DNA of 64,000 bases. It comes from Cryptomeria japonica. Its lineage: Eukaryota; Streptophyta; Pinopsida; Cupressales; Cupressaceae. Each line of letters opens with the position of its first letter. The stretch's first letter is position 1. The stretch is taken from contig NC_081408.1 of the NCBI RefSeq assembly GCF_030272615.1, forward strand, positions 406,484,889-406,548,888. Direction: 5' to 3'. A program made the position numbers and the translations under genes. Under the pieces are notes generated by a model. That model was not told the DNA's origin. It did not search any database and saw only the letters and a program-made list of their open reading frames with translations. Below, piece by piece: positions 1 through 11,960 of the stretch.

Positions 1-1677
1 GATAATGTATAATTGGATTAAATATGATAATTTTTTGAATTATAATGTTCATGCACAACTTAAACACTATAACATACCACAAAAATGTGTTAGCCCTGGG
101 GCATCGTGTATTGTCCATAGAAGCATCGCATGGAATTGAAATTGTCTTTCTCCTATTGGTCTAGAGACGTCATACGTAGTGACACCATTCCATAACTTCA
201 ACAACTCGTCGATAAGAGGCTCGACATATACATTCATATCTTTAACTTGGTACTTACCTAATCGAATGAACAAAAACATTACATAATTATTATGACCATT
301 TTACTGCAATATTTATAATTAAAGTTAGACAACTATATTTAAATGATAAAATACCTGGAACAATCATTGCCAACATTATGTGCTCCCTCTTTATTGACAT
401 CCATGGAGGAATGTTATTGTTGATAACAAAAACAAGCCACACTGAGTAAACAAATCTCATCTCTCCAAATGGATTGACATCATCCGTTGCCAATGAAAGC
501 CTGAGATTACGAGGTTCTTCTTTAAAGTGTGGCCACTTTTCCTCTATGTCCATAAATGCTGAACCATCCACATGCATTCGAATAATGTCATCTCGACTTC
601 TATTGCGTGTATGGTAATCCATAAATTATGTCAAGCTAGTGCACTTGAATAATTGTTGCATACGTGGAATAATGGGAATATAGCGAAGAACCTTGCGAGT
701 AACCCTTTTTATTATTTGCTCTGTTCGATATCTACTGATATGACATTCAGGGCATTCAGTTCGAAATTCATGTTGTTTGTGATATATAATATGATCATTG
801 GGACAAGCATCTATTTCTTGATACTCCATTCCAATATCTTTCATAACGGCAGATAATTCTCGGTATGAGCGAGGTAGAATATTTGATGGTGGTAACAAAA
901 ACTCACCTATCAATCTACAGTGAAAAAATATAATTTGTTATAATAAAGAATATTAATGGTACAACATGATTCACAGTTTATTATGACATATATGACATAC
1001 CTTAACATACATGACATTGTTATTTTGGATAAACCATTCATAACCTTCAAGTTCACCAACAACAATACAACAGAGAGAAGAATTGCCTGTGAGCCTTCAT
1101 AAAGGGCCTCAGATGCCTTCTCAAGTAGAGGGACATCATGAACAACATCAAGGTCATCTTCATCATCATGATCAGCTACGCGAGTACTAAATGAGTCATG
1201 GATCAATGTATTTGTACCATCATCTTCAATTGTGTTTTTTGGCTCATGATCATCATCTTCCATGGGATCATTATCTTCAACTTTGATATTCACACCTCCA
1301 TGTTCGTCCACTTCAAAAACCATATTCTTAGGGTTGTGTTGATCCATACCATGTGCTCTAGGGTGCTCAACCTATATAAAATTGATAAACATAAATAAAC
1401 CATGATCATGATCTCATCATCACGTGATTTATTATGTATATAAATTGTCGCCATGATATAATGAAAAAATTACCAATGGATGATAATCATGTCCACCTTC
1501 AATGTGACCATGCATCCTACAATGTTTCTTCATTGTTTTAATTAGAAGTCTTCTAGTCTTTAACCCCTTACAAATTTTGCATGGACAATAACATTTTCCA
1601 TCACCTTTTCTTTTCAAGTTAGACCACAATCTAGCAATTGTCTCCTTATTTTGTTGTTCGTTGATTTTGTCTGACAT
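1..1677 (-). pseudogene. CACTA/EnSpm TNP2 transposase, 5' part with introns, runs off the left edge
   Basis: Transposase of a CACTA-type DNA transposon, which would excise and reinsert the element. Read on the minus strand, 1677-1474 encodes an N-terminal transposase-associated domain with a Cys-rich patch (CYCPCKICKG). An acidic linker follows, then the tnp2 domain with family hallmarks LKVMNGLS, ACPNDHI, WPHFKEEPRN and WTIHDAPG. Four introns can be placed from GT/AG ends that join the protein cleanly: 1372-1473, 915-1000 (AAG|GTATGT ... TTCACTGTAG), 258-354, and one starting at 77. One in-frame TAA (626-628) lies just before MDYHTRNRS, where a Gln codon is plausible, so this copy is probably dead. 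The catalytic C-terminal part is outside the window. CACTA terminal repeats were not found downstream of the start. The family call is firm; the exact start at 1677 is the first Met of the open frame. Confidence 0.8.
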
Positions 1678-2056
1678 GGTCTTTCTTCATAGGAAAGAAA
1701 ATAGAAATTATCATCATTGGACAAAGCATCTTATTGAATTTAGATTTCTAGTTTGCTTATGGTACATCACACAACATGGAAAACAAGAAATACTTAATAA
1801 ATAACAGGATTCATTGATCTAGTATTATCACAATCTGCACTTGGCCTTCAATATTTTCTCCTCCTAACACTGTTTATCCATTACCTGTCAAGTACAAATG
1901 TCTAAAACCCATGGCTATTAAAATACATAAGACAACATTCTAGCATCTTATAATCATCTGTTATAAAACCAAAGCACTTGGGAGTGATTCTTTTGTTTGT
2001 CACAGTCCAGGAAAATGGTGTCTACTAGAGCCTTGAATAACTGACTAGAAAGATTT
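1678..2056. other. No recognisable gene; spacer between CACTA transposase and CWC22 copy
   Basis: AT-rich spacer between the start of the CACTA transposase and the SR-rich 3' end of the CWC22 copy, both on the minus strand. The part near 1954-2056 may be old 3' UTR of the CWC22 copy. No CACTA terminal repeat, RNA gene or coding similarity was seen. Confidence 0.5.
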
Positions 2057-2946
2057 TTAATTCCTTTTCTTTTTCCTTCTGATTTTTTCACTATCACTTC
2101 CATCCTCCGAGTCAGATGCCCTCGACCTTTTCTTTCTTCTTGTTTTTTCATACTCATAGTCATGCTTTGAATTATTTTTCTTTCTTGGTGACTCCTTACT
2201 GCTCTCACTGTCAGTTTCACTCTTAGAATCTGAGTCTGATGTATCAGAATCTAACGAACCTGATGAACTAGAAGAATCATCATTAGAGGTAGATTCATCT
2301 GACACAGGAATAGACTTTTGCTACTGCATTACAAGCCTTGGCATATTCTTCAAATACTCATGTAAACTCTCAGTGATACCACCAAGACCAATAGAAGTAA
2401 AGAAATTGATAGCAAACCATGAATTTTTGGGATTATCCTTTGGAGAAATTGAATCAAAAGACTCCTGCATTATTAGATCGTTCAACCTTTCATTACACAA
2501 CAATATACCAAGCTGCTATGCCAGCTCCTGCAAGAGAAGCTTGGTATAAAAATACGGGAAGAGGAAATAGTATCCTCCTTTGTCAAATGTATATAAACAA
2601 GACAATGCCATGGAAGAGCATCTATGCCAAGTAAGTGGGCAAAAAACTTTGCAACATTACGCAGTTTATTTGTTTCCAGTCTGTGTATCATAGAATACTG
2701 TTGTACAAAACACTTATCAAAAAATTCCTCATAAATTTTATTGATCATATAGAATCTTTGCCCAAGAAGACCATAATAATGAAGGTATGTTCTCTCTTGA
2801 CCGGGTTCAAGCTTGATCTTTAGTAGCTTATGACCAGCTTCCTCAAAATCAACACTTGACATGATTCTCAAATAAATTGAACGTCTTAAATTGACCAAGT
2901 TTGTCTTTGTCTCATCCTGTATTCTCAGTGCTTCCTCACCTCCCTC

Positions 2947-2980
<34 letters not shown>

Positions 2981-2981
2981 G

Positions 2982-3071
<90 letters not shown>

Positions 3072-4164
3072 TAGAATCATCACTTGAATCATTCTCCCCT
3101 TCTGCTTCATCTAAAGAAGCATCTCCAAGGATATCTTTCTTCAGTTTTTCATAGGTTTCCTCATGCTCTAAGAAATCAAAATCTGGCTTAAAAACATCCA
3201 AACCAGCTTCTTGATCAAGTTCATCTTCTAGGAAAACTTCATGTGTTAACTGATCTAGACGCACAGCTGGATGACCCTCAAACTTAGCTTTGCGAATTGC
3301 AAAAAGGCCTTCAATTAAAAACTATACTCGTTTGTCAATTTCCCCCTCATGGAGAATACCTCTAAATCTTTCAAAAATCCCATAGAGACCTTTGGGTGAA
3401 AGGCCTTGCAACAAAGAACCACATTCTTTCACGAACCCAACATCAACCTCTACACTGTCATCTGTGGGGTTCTCTAGTAAAAGGATGAGAAGTTCCAAGG
3501 CAATGATCTCATGTGCAACTTGTTGATTCACTAAATGAGCTATGAATTTGGCTATTGCTATCAACATGTGCTTGTCATTGCATTTGTATGCCCTCTTAAG
3601 CTACAAAATAATTCTTCGCAAAAGCGGATTGCCAACTTTAGGAAATTTTGTATTTACCACAACAACCAACGTAGCAAAAACATCTATAAATCCAGGGGAT
3701 GCCATTTGGGATTTCATACAAGACCTAAAAAATAGACCGCTCCCACTGATGAGATTCCCTGCAAACAACTCTAGAATGATGTTCTTGATGTTAGATGCAT
3801 TTACCTTGTTTACTAACCCATTGATACTCTTCTGAAGGGCATCCCATGTCATGCGCTGGTATTCCACACTGCTCTTGTCTTCCACATCTTTCATCATTTG
3901 AGCTAGCTTAAATGGGGGAATGTAAACACCCCCACTTCTTCCAACACCCTTCTCGGCTCCTCTTACAACACCTTTGCCATTCCCATTCTGAGATGGAGCA
4001 GACACAACACCATAAGTTTTCACTTCCACTACCTCTCTGTCGCTCTTATTTCCAGAAGCCCCTTTACCACTTAATTTGTGCTTACTTCTGTACATAAACC
4101 CATCAGGAAGCATGAGTTTTTGCATATAAGCTTGCCCAAATATTTTACAGTTATTTTTCATCAA
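2057..4164 (-). pseudogene. CWC22: Decayed copy of pre-mRNA splicing factor CWC22 (MIF4G-MA3)
   Basis: CWC22 is a spliceosome component that binds eIF4A3 and helps load the exon junction complex. On the minus strand the order is: GGVYIPPFKLA and the MIF4G start (about 3900-3600), MIF4G continuation ([14 protein letters not shown], 3540; [11 protein letters not shown], 3330), an acidic linker with a poly-Asp run, the MA3 domain (TNLVNLRRSIYL, FEEAGHKLLKIKL, 2900-2800), GLGGITESLHEYL (2350) and a Ser/Asp- and Arg/Lys-rich tail. Breaks: three in-frame TAG codons at 3601-3603, 3322-3324 and 2321-2323, each where Gln is expected; a frameshift near 2540; and an in-frame loss of about 14 MA3 residues after KIKLEPGQ. 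No intron is visible across the MIF4G-MA3 stretch, so a retrocopy is possible, although the intron content of the parent gene is not known here. Homology is clear; loss of function is inferred from the breaks. Confidence 0.85.
2948..3070. repeat. (CAT/GAT)n trinucleotide microsatellite inside the CWC22 copy
   Basis: About 40 repeats of the trinucleotide, interrupted once near 2980. On the minus strand it encodes poly-Asp in the acidic linker between MIF4G and MA3. It also generates spurious poly-Ser (plus strand) and poly-Met (minus strand) open frames. Confidence 0.95.
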
Positions 4165-4204
4165 GATTCCCTCAGGAGCTGGCAGATCCTGCTTCCATAC
4201 TTTA

Positions 4205-4345
4205 GTTCTATTTTCTCAAAGGACAATCCTAAAAATCCATGCATTGCAAACAAATTTTTACACCTTTGTTGGTTGTGGTGGCATCACAGAGAGTTTACAT
4301 CAATAAATGAAGAACATGCCAATGCTTTTAATGTAGCAGTAGAAG
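4205..4345 (+). pseudogene. Inverted second fragment of the CWC22 MA3 end
   Basis: This plus-strand segment matches the minus-strand CWC22 segment at about 2330-2460. It reads KDNPKNP, then LCWLWWHHRE in one frame and the equivalent of GGITESLH in another, followed by an alignable ...GAACATGCC end. It lies immediately upstream of the first copy's 5' end but in the opposite orientation, so the CWC22 remnants form a broken inverted pair. It has stops and shifts and is too short to function. Confidence 0.7.
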
Positions 4346-5634
4346 TCTATCTCTTATTCAATATCTCTAGTGAAACCCCCATGATCTTTTGTTGGAGTAG
4401 AATTTGTTATATTCTAGAAAGGGTCTTGTCCTTTGTTGATGTGATATTCATCTACCTCAAGAAATAATTATTCTTTTCTCCAACAAGAAGTGGAACTAAA
4501 TGAAGATCTAGCACCATGAAATGAATCCTCAAAAGGATTACTATAGTTAGTTTTGGTAGATAATGATCTGGGTAAAATACTAATGTGGCTTTAGGAAACA
4601 TTATGTACTAGCTTAGCATACTCTAACAACTTTGGTGCGACATGCTACATCCAATTAAGTCTCCATCGGTATCTCTATTGTGTTTATGGATTGGGATTCA
4701 ATGTACTCTTTTTATACACAGATTTTACTTTCAATTGAGGAGGTTTGTATGTACTTACTTCTCTTTCGATTGTATTCCTATTTCAAGAATTTCTTCTATC
4801 AACAAATCATTTGTTGTAAGTTGTACAAGTGGAAGCTTGAACATGCCTTCCATGCTAGACTTGTTGATACGTTCAACACCATCTTGTGCAACAAATCTTT
4901 AGAACTCCACTATTTCATTGAAGAGTGAGTAGTAGGGACAATCTAGGACACTTATAGAGGTTTTACAAGAGAGATAAATAGACCTAAATATTATGGCTTA
5001 ATAATGATCAAAAGGTAAACAAATAAGAAACTCTCAATATCAAAATGACTTTCTCAATTGTCTTTACTAGAAATGGATAGATCTGCTAATAATGGCTTTA
5101 TGACTGTATGTCAACTTTAGACTCAATCCAAGAAGAGCTAGAACTAATATGTGATATCTAGATTTATGATCTCTATAATATAACAATCCCATAATTATGT
5201 TTCCACGCATGTATACCATAACACAAACATCATGCTAGTGTTCAGCCATAGAAATTGATATCCTAATTATAGAATGTGAAATATGCACATAACTATGAAT
5301 AAAGATTAAGAAAAACAAAGAAAGATGCTTATTGCAAACATAAATGACTAATGGACAAGAATTGAATTCATTGTAGATAGTTTTTAATATCAAATTCACT
5401 TATTTGTGTGCATTTACTAACTCATGTACTTGTGGCCAACCATTTATCTCTTTCATAAATCAAACACTTATTAATAACATTAAATGGCTGAGTAATTATG
5501 TTTTAGTTGAAATTGAAAATAAAATATTTTATTTCAGGATAGCTCACACTATTCCCTATCATATTTTAGACTCTCAGTTTTTTTAGTAGTGGTTTGATGT
5601 CTTTGGATCTAATCATTGCATTTCTTTAGTTACG
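4346..5634. other. No recognisable gene
   Basis: AT-rich DNA with only short overlapping open frames. The longest pair, at 4642-4928 plus strand (86 and 82 codons), matches no family I know and lacks clear gene context. It may be decayed transposon or CWC22-linked debris. Confidence 0.4.
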
Positions 5635-6340
5635 TTTGCCAGTGTACTCCCAGCCTGTGCCAAAATGGGAGCTTTGGAACAGGGTATGGACATCCATCAA
5701 AGTATAAAAGATAAAGGAATTTTGTCAGATGTAGTTGCAACTGCACAAAATGGATTTGTTGAGAAGGCTTTAGAAACTTTCAAGCAAATGCAATCAGCAG
5801 GTGTAAAGCCAAATTCCATGACCATTGCTACTATCCTCCTTGCCTGTGCCAAAATGGAGATTTGGAACAGGGTATGGACATTCATCGAAGAATAAAGGAT
5901 AGATAAATTTTGTCAGATGTTGTAGTTGTAACTACCCTGGTAGACATGTATGCAAAATGTGGAAACATAGACAAGACACGTGAACTGTTTGATAGAATGC
6001 TTGAAACAAATGTTGTCTCGTGGACTATAATGATTGCTGGATATGCACAAAATGGATTTGTCGAAAAGGCTTTAGAGACTTTCAAGCAAATGAAATTGGA
6101 AGGGATAAAGCCAAATTCCACAACCTTTGCCAGCATCCTCCCTACCTGTGCAAAAATGGGAGCTTTGGAACAGGGTATGGACATCCATCAAAGCATAATG
6201 GATAGAGGAATTTTGTTAGGTGTTGTACTTGCAAATGCCCTGCTTGACATGAATGCAAAATGTGGAAACATGGACAAGGCTCATGAATTGTTTGATACGA
6301 TGCTACAAAGAGATGTGATCTCATGTGAACAATCAACATG
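5635..6340 (+). pseudogene. PLS-class pentatricopeptide repeat (PPR) pseudogene fragment
   Basis: PPR proteins bind organellar RNA. This fragment carries recognisable PLS-type units: ACAKMGALEQGMDIHQSI (5660), GFVEKALETFKQM (5755), MYAKCGNIDKTRELFD (5948), NVVSWTIMIAGYAQNG (6010), a second GFVEKALETFKQM (6057) and a second ALEQGMDIHQSI (6162). Two nearly identical blocks (5640-5900 and 6060-6250) suggest internal duplication or gene conversion. The frame breaks near 5740 and at 5901-5905 (ordering of units is disturbed), and the sequence ends after RDVIS without a full set of repeats or an E/DYW tail. It is likely a remnant of a once longer gene. The second PPR remnant at 20540-21435 belongs to the same broad class. 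Confidence 0.8.
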
Positions 6341-6416
6341 TGCATATACGGGAGGAAGGGATTGCTGCTACAAAATTGAACGCTCACTCCTCAATCACAG
6401 TTCTATGGTTTTATGA

Positions 6417-6832
6417 GATTAAACTAGGACAATTAACCACCACATGTATATTTTTTGCAACATGAAATTAAAAACTAGGGAAATTTGAATCTACCTCCTA
6501 CGCGGGATTGCCTTCAACGCGGGTTTGATGTTCTTGGGGGTTGAAGTCGCCATGGATGCCTACGTGGGATTGCAATTCACAAATGAATTCCCCGCCTCTT
6601 TTTTTATTTTGTAATGGCCACTATCATCGGAATTATGACAAACTTGAGCACTTTTTTGAAAAAAAGAAAATTCTCATTGCTAATGCCTTCTTTATCGAAA
6701 CCAAATGGGGAATTTCCGTTGGAATTATGACGAATGCAGGAATTTTTTCAAAAAAAATCAAATTTGGCCACAATATACCTTCTCCATCAGAAATCTCAGT
6801 CGAAAATCTAGTCCAAATGTATTAGTGTCAAG
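6417..6832. other. No recognisable gene; short imperfect direct repeat
   Basis: Spacer between the PPR fragment and the broken edge of the Gypsy-B' element. It holds two related stretches (about 6627-6668 and 6718-6760: GGAATTATGAC followed by a TTTTTT..AAAAA hairpin-like run). Function unknown. Confidence 0.4.
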
Positions 6833-7029
6833 TTGCAAAAGATAGTAGTCAGAATGTGGGATTGTACAAACCTTTGACAATACCAGTAAGACCTTGGGAG
6901 GATATAAGCATGGATTTTGCACTTGGATTGCCTAAGACACCAAGAGGGAATGATTCTATATGTGTGGTAGTGGGTGGATTTTCAAAGATGACTCATTTCA
7001 TACTTTGTAAGAAGACATCAGATGCATTG
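6833..7029 (+). pseudogene. Gypsy-B' integrase, first part of catalytic core
   Basis: Encodes the start of the integrase core ([20 protein letters not shown], then [12 protein letters not shown]). The Asp of DISMDF corresponds to the first catalytic residue of the D,D-35-E triad. The frame runs into the non-coding insert after CATTG at 7025-7029. It is the upstream half of the gene that continues at 17095. Confidence 0.8.
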
Positions 7030-9483
7030 TGTAATGCCCCGCCAAGAAACCCTGAAGGGATTAAGCTAAACACGAGAATAGAGTGCCATAATTTTTTATT
7101 TTTTTTAAAGTTAAACACAACATTAAGATACATCAAGATATCAAAGTACGAATTACATAGCGGAAGACATCAACTAACTCCTAAAAGGGTTTCCCAATGT
7201 GATTACTTAATTCCGCATTTCACTTAACTCACACTAATTAATCCAATAAGCTGATTATTTTATAACAAGATAATTCTTAAAAAAGGATAATTTCTTTCAG
7301 AAGATGAAAATATAAATCACAAGATAAGGTTCATCCATTAAGATTTAGTCATACCTTTCGTTCATACTTTTCATTAAAAATTAAGTCATACATCTTATTT
7401 ATTAACACACTTGAATTTCATCATAAACTAATGAGATCTTTCCAAGCATACTTAATTTCCTTAACAATAACTGAATGTATTCTATTGTCCTAAGCTACAT
7501 TCTTTCATGTTCCAATTTACTGCATTCAAGAGAGGACTGCATACATGCATTTAAAATAGTTTCATCTTATCCACTTATACATTCTATCAAAATGTCAATC
7601 ATACATGCTAACACTAAACATGAAACATAAGAACAAAAGCATCACATAACACCAAGATGATCTTGGAGTTCACCCCTAAGGGCTACATCTTTGGGTCTGC
7701 TCAACTGCAAGACCCCTCTGATAATTAAATAAGTTCATAATACATAAGGTTCTCATTATTTACAATCCTGCCATCAAGGCTAAACATAATCAATATACAA
7801 ACGACCACATCGATCAATAAATACATAAATGATCCCGGAATAGGAAAGGATCCAAATGAACATAATAGAAGCAAATACCAAGGTCCACTGGAGCATCCAC
7901 AAAACTAAGTCATCACAACCCAAGGTCTAGCATGAAATCAGGTTCTCACAAGGACATAAGCAACAGGACAACTCCACAAAAGTGCTCCTATCAAGACAAT
8001 ACAACAACACACTAGCGAACGTAGGGACAAGTGTCATCACATGACTTGGTATGGTTACCATGGCAGGTCTTCATAGGTTCTGACCCCATCCACTGGGTTA
8101 CCCTAGCAACCTAATTCGAGCCTCCAGCCCATCCAAGCCTCATGTGGACCCACACATCCTTTCGTGAAGACAAGGATGATGGTTTGCCATTTCAGGCCTT
8201 CTCACAGCATGTCAAGTCTGTATTAGCACTCATGCCATGTGTGAGGCACAATTATCTTACTTAGAGATTCATTAACAACACTTTAATATACTATTAGGTT
8301 ATCACTTATTAGACTCACTTTTGATGGGCTTTCCAACAGCCACTTTGGGCGCGACCCCCAATCAAAAGCCACTTTCCCATACGACACTAGACTATACTCA
8401 AATGAACTCGATAAACCAAGGAACACACATGGTCAAGCAAACGGAGTTCAAAATGGAAGAAACAACCATTTGGTCAAACATGACACATATGAGGTGCACT
8501 GACAGACGGTACTCTAACTAGAGACCTGACCAGCTATGGTCAACCACTAAACATCATTCGACACCCGCATAAAGGATAAGACCAATTACAACACCACCAC
8601 AAAACAACAGTCAAACTCGATGCTAAGGACATAAACAGGTACCCCAAATCAATCTATATGATAGGGTCCTATCAAACAAAAAAGGATTGCCATTACTTAA
8701 GCAAAAGCGAATACAAAAATTAAACTCGCATAGGCAATAACCAGAAAAGACAATCTTCTTTCCTATTGATTTAACCAATAAAATCGATCCAATTTTCTAA
8801 TTGATCTAATTTTGATTGTAGTTATCTACCTCATTTAGATACAGGTTGTTCTTGGTTTTCTAACTTTGTAAGGTTCATTAGCATCGAACATACATAAATA
8901 CGCCATTATGAGTTCTTAAATCAAGTTCATATGAATATAATTAAATAACCATTAACCAACTAAATATGATATTACTCTGCAAATAAAACATCATTGTCAT
9001 GTTGGTTCGAAAACAATTGCCCAAGTTCATCTTTCCAGAACCCAGTTAAACTTTTCAGATCAAGGAAACATATACATATAAGGAACCCAAGTAAAGATAG
9101 TTCGTTCCCAACTTAACAATTATTTCCTTACGCATATATATAAAATTACCAAAATTAAATATTAATTACTATATATTTATTAATCCGCGATTAATAAGAT
9201 ATAAATAATTAATAATTAATAACAAAATAACAAATTAAGTATCCAATTAGAAAAATATGCATTAATAATAAAATAGAATTTGAAAATTAATTAATGTATA
9301 TTGCCACTTATACAATTAATTAATTACAAAATAATCATAATTTATTAATTAAATGCCATATTTAAACTTTATTAAAAACTTAATTTAAAAATTTACATTT
9401 AAATAATATTAAATTATTATTATTATTATTTTTTATTAAAAAATAAAATAAAAAAAAACAACTTTAAAAAAAAAAATAATGAA

Positions 9484-9500
9484 GGGGGGGGGGGGGGGGG
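9484..9500. repeat. Poly-G run (17 G)
   Basis: An uninterrupted run of 17 G follows an A/T-rich tract, inside the 4.2-kb insert. It could form G-quadruplex structure. Confidence 0.95.
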
Positions 9501-9534
9501 AGGAGGTTCCACGTGGATCCCATGTGGGCCCCTT

Positions 9535-9720
9535 GGTAGCTCACGTTACCATTGGTAGCACTGCTACCAATTGTTCCACGTGGGCCCCTTGGTAGCTCAC
9601 GCTACCATTGGTAGCAGATCGCTACCCTTGGTAGTGCTGCTACCAATTGGTAGCAATCTGCAACCTTGGGTAGCGTTGCTACCAAAGGGTAGCAGCCACT
9701 ACCTTTGGTAGCCCTGCTGC
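9535..9720. repeat. GGTAGC/GCTACC palindrome cluster
   Basis: I count 8 GGTAGC and 5 GCTACC hexamers in about 185 bp, so many pairs can fold into hairpins. A tandem repeat of roughly 60 bp (…GTGGGCCCCTTGGTAGC) underlies the first two units (about 9520 and 9580). CACGTGG (G-box-like) motifs sit at the left edge and inside. Confidence 0.85.
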
Positions 9721-10587
9721 CACCCCATGTGGTGGGGTTATTCCCCTCCACGTGGGTCTTTTTATTTTATTTTATTTTAAATTATTTATTGTCAAAAAAC
9801 AACAACTCACAAAATACCCAGTCTCAATCAGAGACTAAAAATAATAATTATTAACCCAACAAACATGGGTATTCTTCTATTTGCAATATCAAAATAACCA
9901 GGAAAGGGAAAATTTCTTCCAAAACCAACACCATATTGGCAAAAATAAGATTTATTTACACATATAAACCACAAATCTGCCAAACCCCAATCTAAATTTC
10001 ATTTTTAAACTAATATAAGAGAGATTCATTGGAGTTTTAGACAAATTTTTCTCAAGAGTTTGTGATTTCATTACAACTCTTCCATCTTCCACAAAATAAG
10101 AGATTATTTACAATCACAACTAGATTTCTACAAAAACACCAAAAGCAACCTTTTTAAAACCAAGAAACCAAGGAAATTTACCAGAGGCCTACCTGTTTAA
10201 GCAATCCTGACAAGATTGAAGAAGAGCCCAATTCTCCAGCTTAAGAAATTCCTTCTCCTCCCAAAACCCCCAAATTTTGCATCCAATAATATTTTCCAAC
10301 AAAATATTTTTCCAAAAAAATCAACCTCCAAAAATATTTTCAACCCTAGGTTAAATGGGGAAAAGTTTGACCAAAAACTTATTTTTGGATTTAAAATTTT
10401 TATTTAAAATAAATCACAAAATCATTCTTTTAAACTATATCAATAATTTAAACTTGCTTTTCAATTTAAAATTGATTTTCTCAAATAACTAAAATTAGCC
10501 TTTCTATTTCCAAAATGCCAACAAGATAAAATTAATTCTATTCTAATTAAATTTAACTCTTTCTTTTCCATACAACTGGATAAAAAA

Positions 10588-11960
10588 ATGGGGAGCGAGA
10601 AAGAGCAGCCGAATAGCGAAAAGGAACAGCCGAATAGCAAAAAGGAGCAGCTGGATAGTGAAAGCCACCAGGATGCACGCAAAAGAGAGAAACTAGGGCA
10701 AGACCACATGCGAAAACCTGTCAAATGGAGAATAATGGAAGTAGACTGGGATGATCAGGGAATGCCAAACAGTCAAGCAGAACAAGCATGTCACAAACTA
10801 ATGGAGAAAACCACAAATGCCTGGAACAATTGGCATCCAAAACAAAAAACAAAAAGCGACACAATTGAAATCGACCTCACTGAGGAAGTAGATGAAGATA
10901 GACACATCCTTGAAACTCATGCGGCTATCGCCAGATTTGTTGGACCAAAAATGCCCAGGAAAATCATTCGCACATGGGTGGATGAAAATTGGGGAAAGCA
11001 TGTTGTCATCAAATTTCTTCCCAAAAATTTCTTCGTCGCTGTATTCAAAGATGGCATGGACAAGATTACACCCTAGATCTAAAAATCTGGTCTTTAGACA
11101 CATATCCTCTATACATCCAACCATGGGCACCAAATTTTGATCCAACATCCTTGGTGGAATATGAAACACCAGTTTGGATAAGATTATTTAATTTGCCAAT
11201 AGAGTATTGGAGCGATCAAAGTCTGGAAAAAATTGGTTGAACATTGGGTATTCTGCTAGAAATTGACGAAGGAATTATAGAACAGGATCTCTACACATAT
11301 GCGAGATTGAAAATTGCAGCCGTTAAAAAGATTCCACAATCAATCACCCTCCTATCAATGGATGGAGAATGGACCCAAAACATTGAAATAGAAAAGGAAA
11401 TAAAGCCATGCACGAAATGTGGAAGTAGACTACATCAAACTGAAAGTTGCAGAATTTTTGTTAAAAAAGCTTTTGACAGACCCAAAAGGAACCCTAAAAA
11501 ATTTTGGAGAAGAAAAGAAAACATTCTGCCACAGGAAGGCCAAGGATTAGAGGTCATCCCTCTAAAAGTACAAACAAATAGCACCCCACAGAACGCCTCA
11601 CAGACCCCCTCTGAGGAACTGGCGAACAAGTCTTCGGACAAAAACCAATCTGACAAAGGAATTGAGCCAAAATTAACTGAGAAGGAGGCACAAGGCAATC
11701 AAGAGGAAGACTTGGAAGGACAAGTTGAAACTTGCTCGGAGAACTCAGAACCAATAGAGGACAGAGATGAGCTCGATATATTAGATCCAAGATGCATAAG
11801 TCAATCCGCTAACACCTTTCTTGGCAGATCCAAAGGAATGAGAGGGAGAAGGAGCCACAGGATGATAAGAGAACAAAGAGCAAAGGAAAAAGGAATTATT
11901 AGTATATTGGATTACATGAAAGTACCCAAGGGAGGAAACCCCTCCCTTGGAGAAAGCTGA
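10588..11960 (+). pseudogene. LINE ORF1, DUF4283-like protein with CCHC zinc knuckle
   Basis: Nucleic-acid-binding ORF1 protein of plant L1 LINEs, thought to coat element RNA. The start at 10588 (MGSEKEQPNSEKEQ) follows the element's left boundary closely. The N-terminus has a repeated charged motif. A DUF4283-like region runs from about 10930 to 11330 (WGKHVVIKF, then IQPWAPNFDP and PVWIRLFNLPIEYW). A canonical zinc knuckle CTKCGSRLHQTESC (CX2CX4HX4C) lies at about 11409-11450, followed by a Lys/Arg-rich patch and an acidic, polar tail. The frame breaks at about 11076 (a shift into the IWSLDTYPLYIQPW frame) and a TGA occurs at 11238-11240, so no full-length protein can be made. Confidence 0.85.

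Noticed and set aside
2891-3154. Poly-Ser (plus) and poly-Met (minus) open frames
   Set aside because: They are alternative frames of the (GAT)n run in the CWC22 copy.
4642-4928. Two overlapping plus-strand ORFs of 86 and 82 codons
   Set aside because: No family recognised, no codon or context support, and they overlap each other in different frames.
7235-10560. Small ORFs (8321-8521, 10216-10407 and minus-strand 10461-10724)
   Set aside because: Scattered in AT-rich non-coding insert or shadows of LINE ORF1; no domain or conservation visible.
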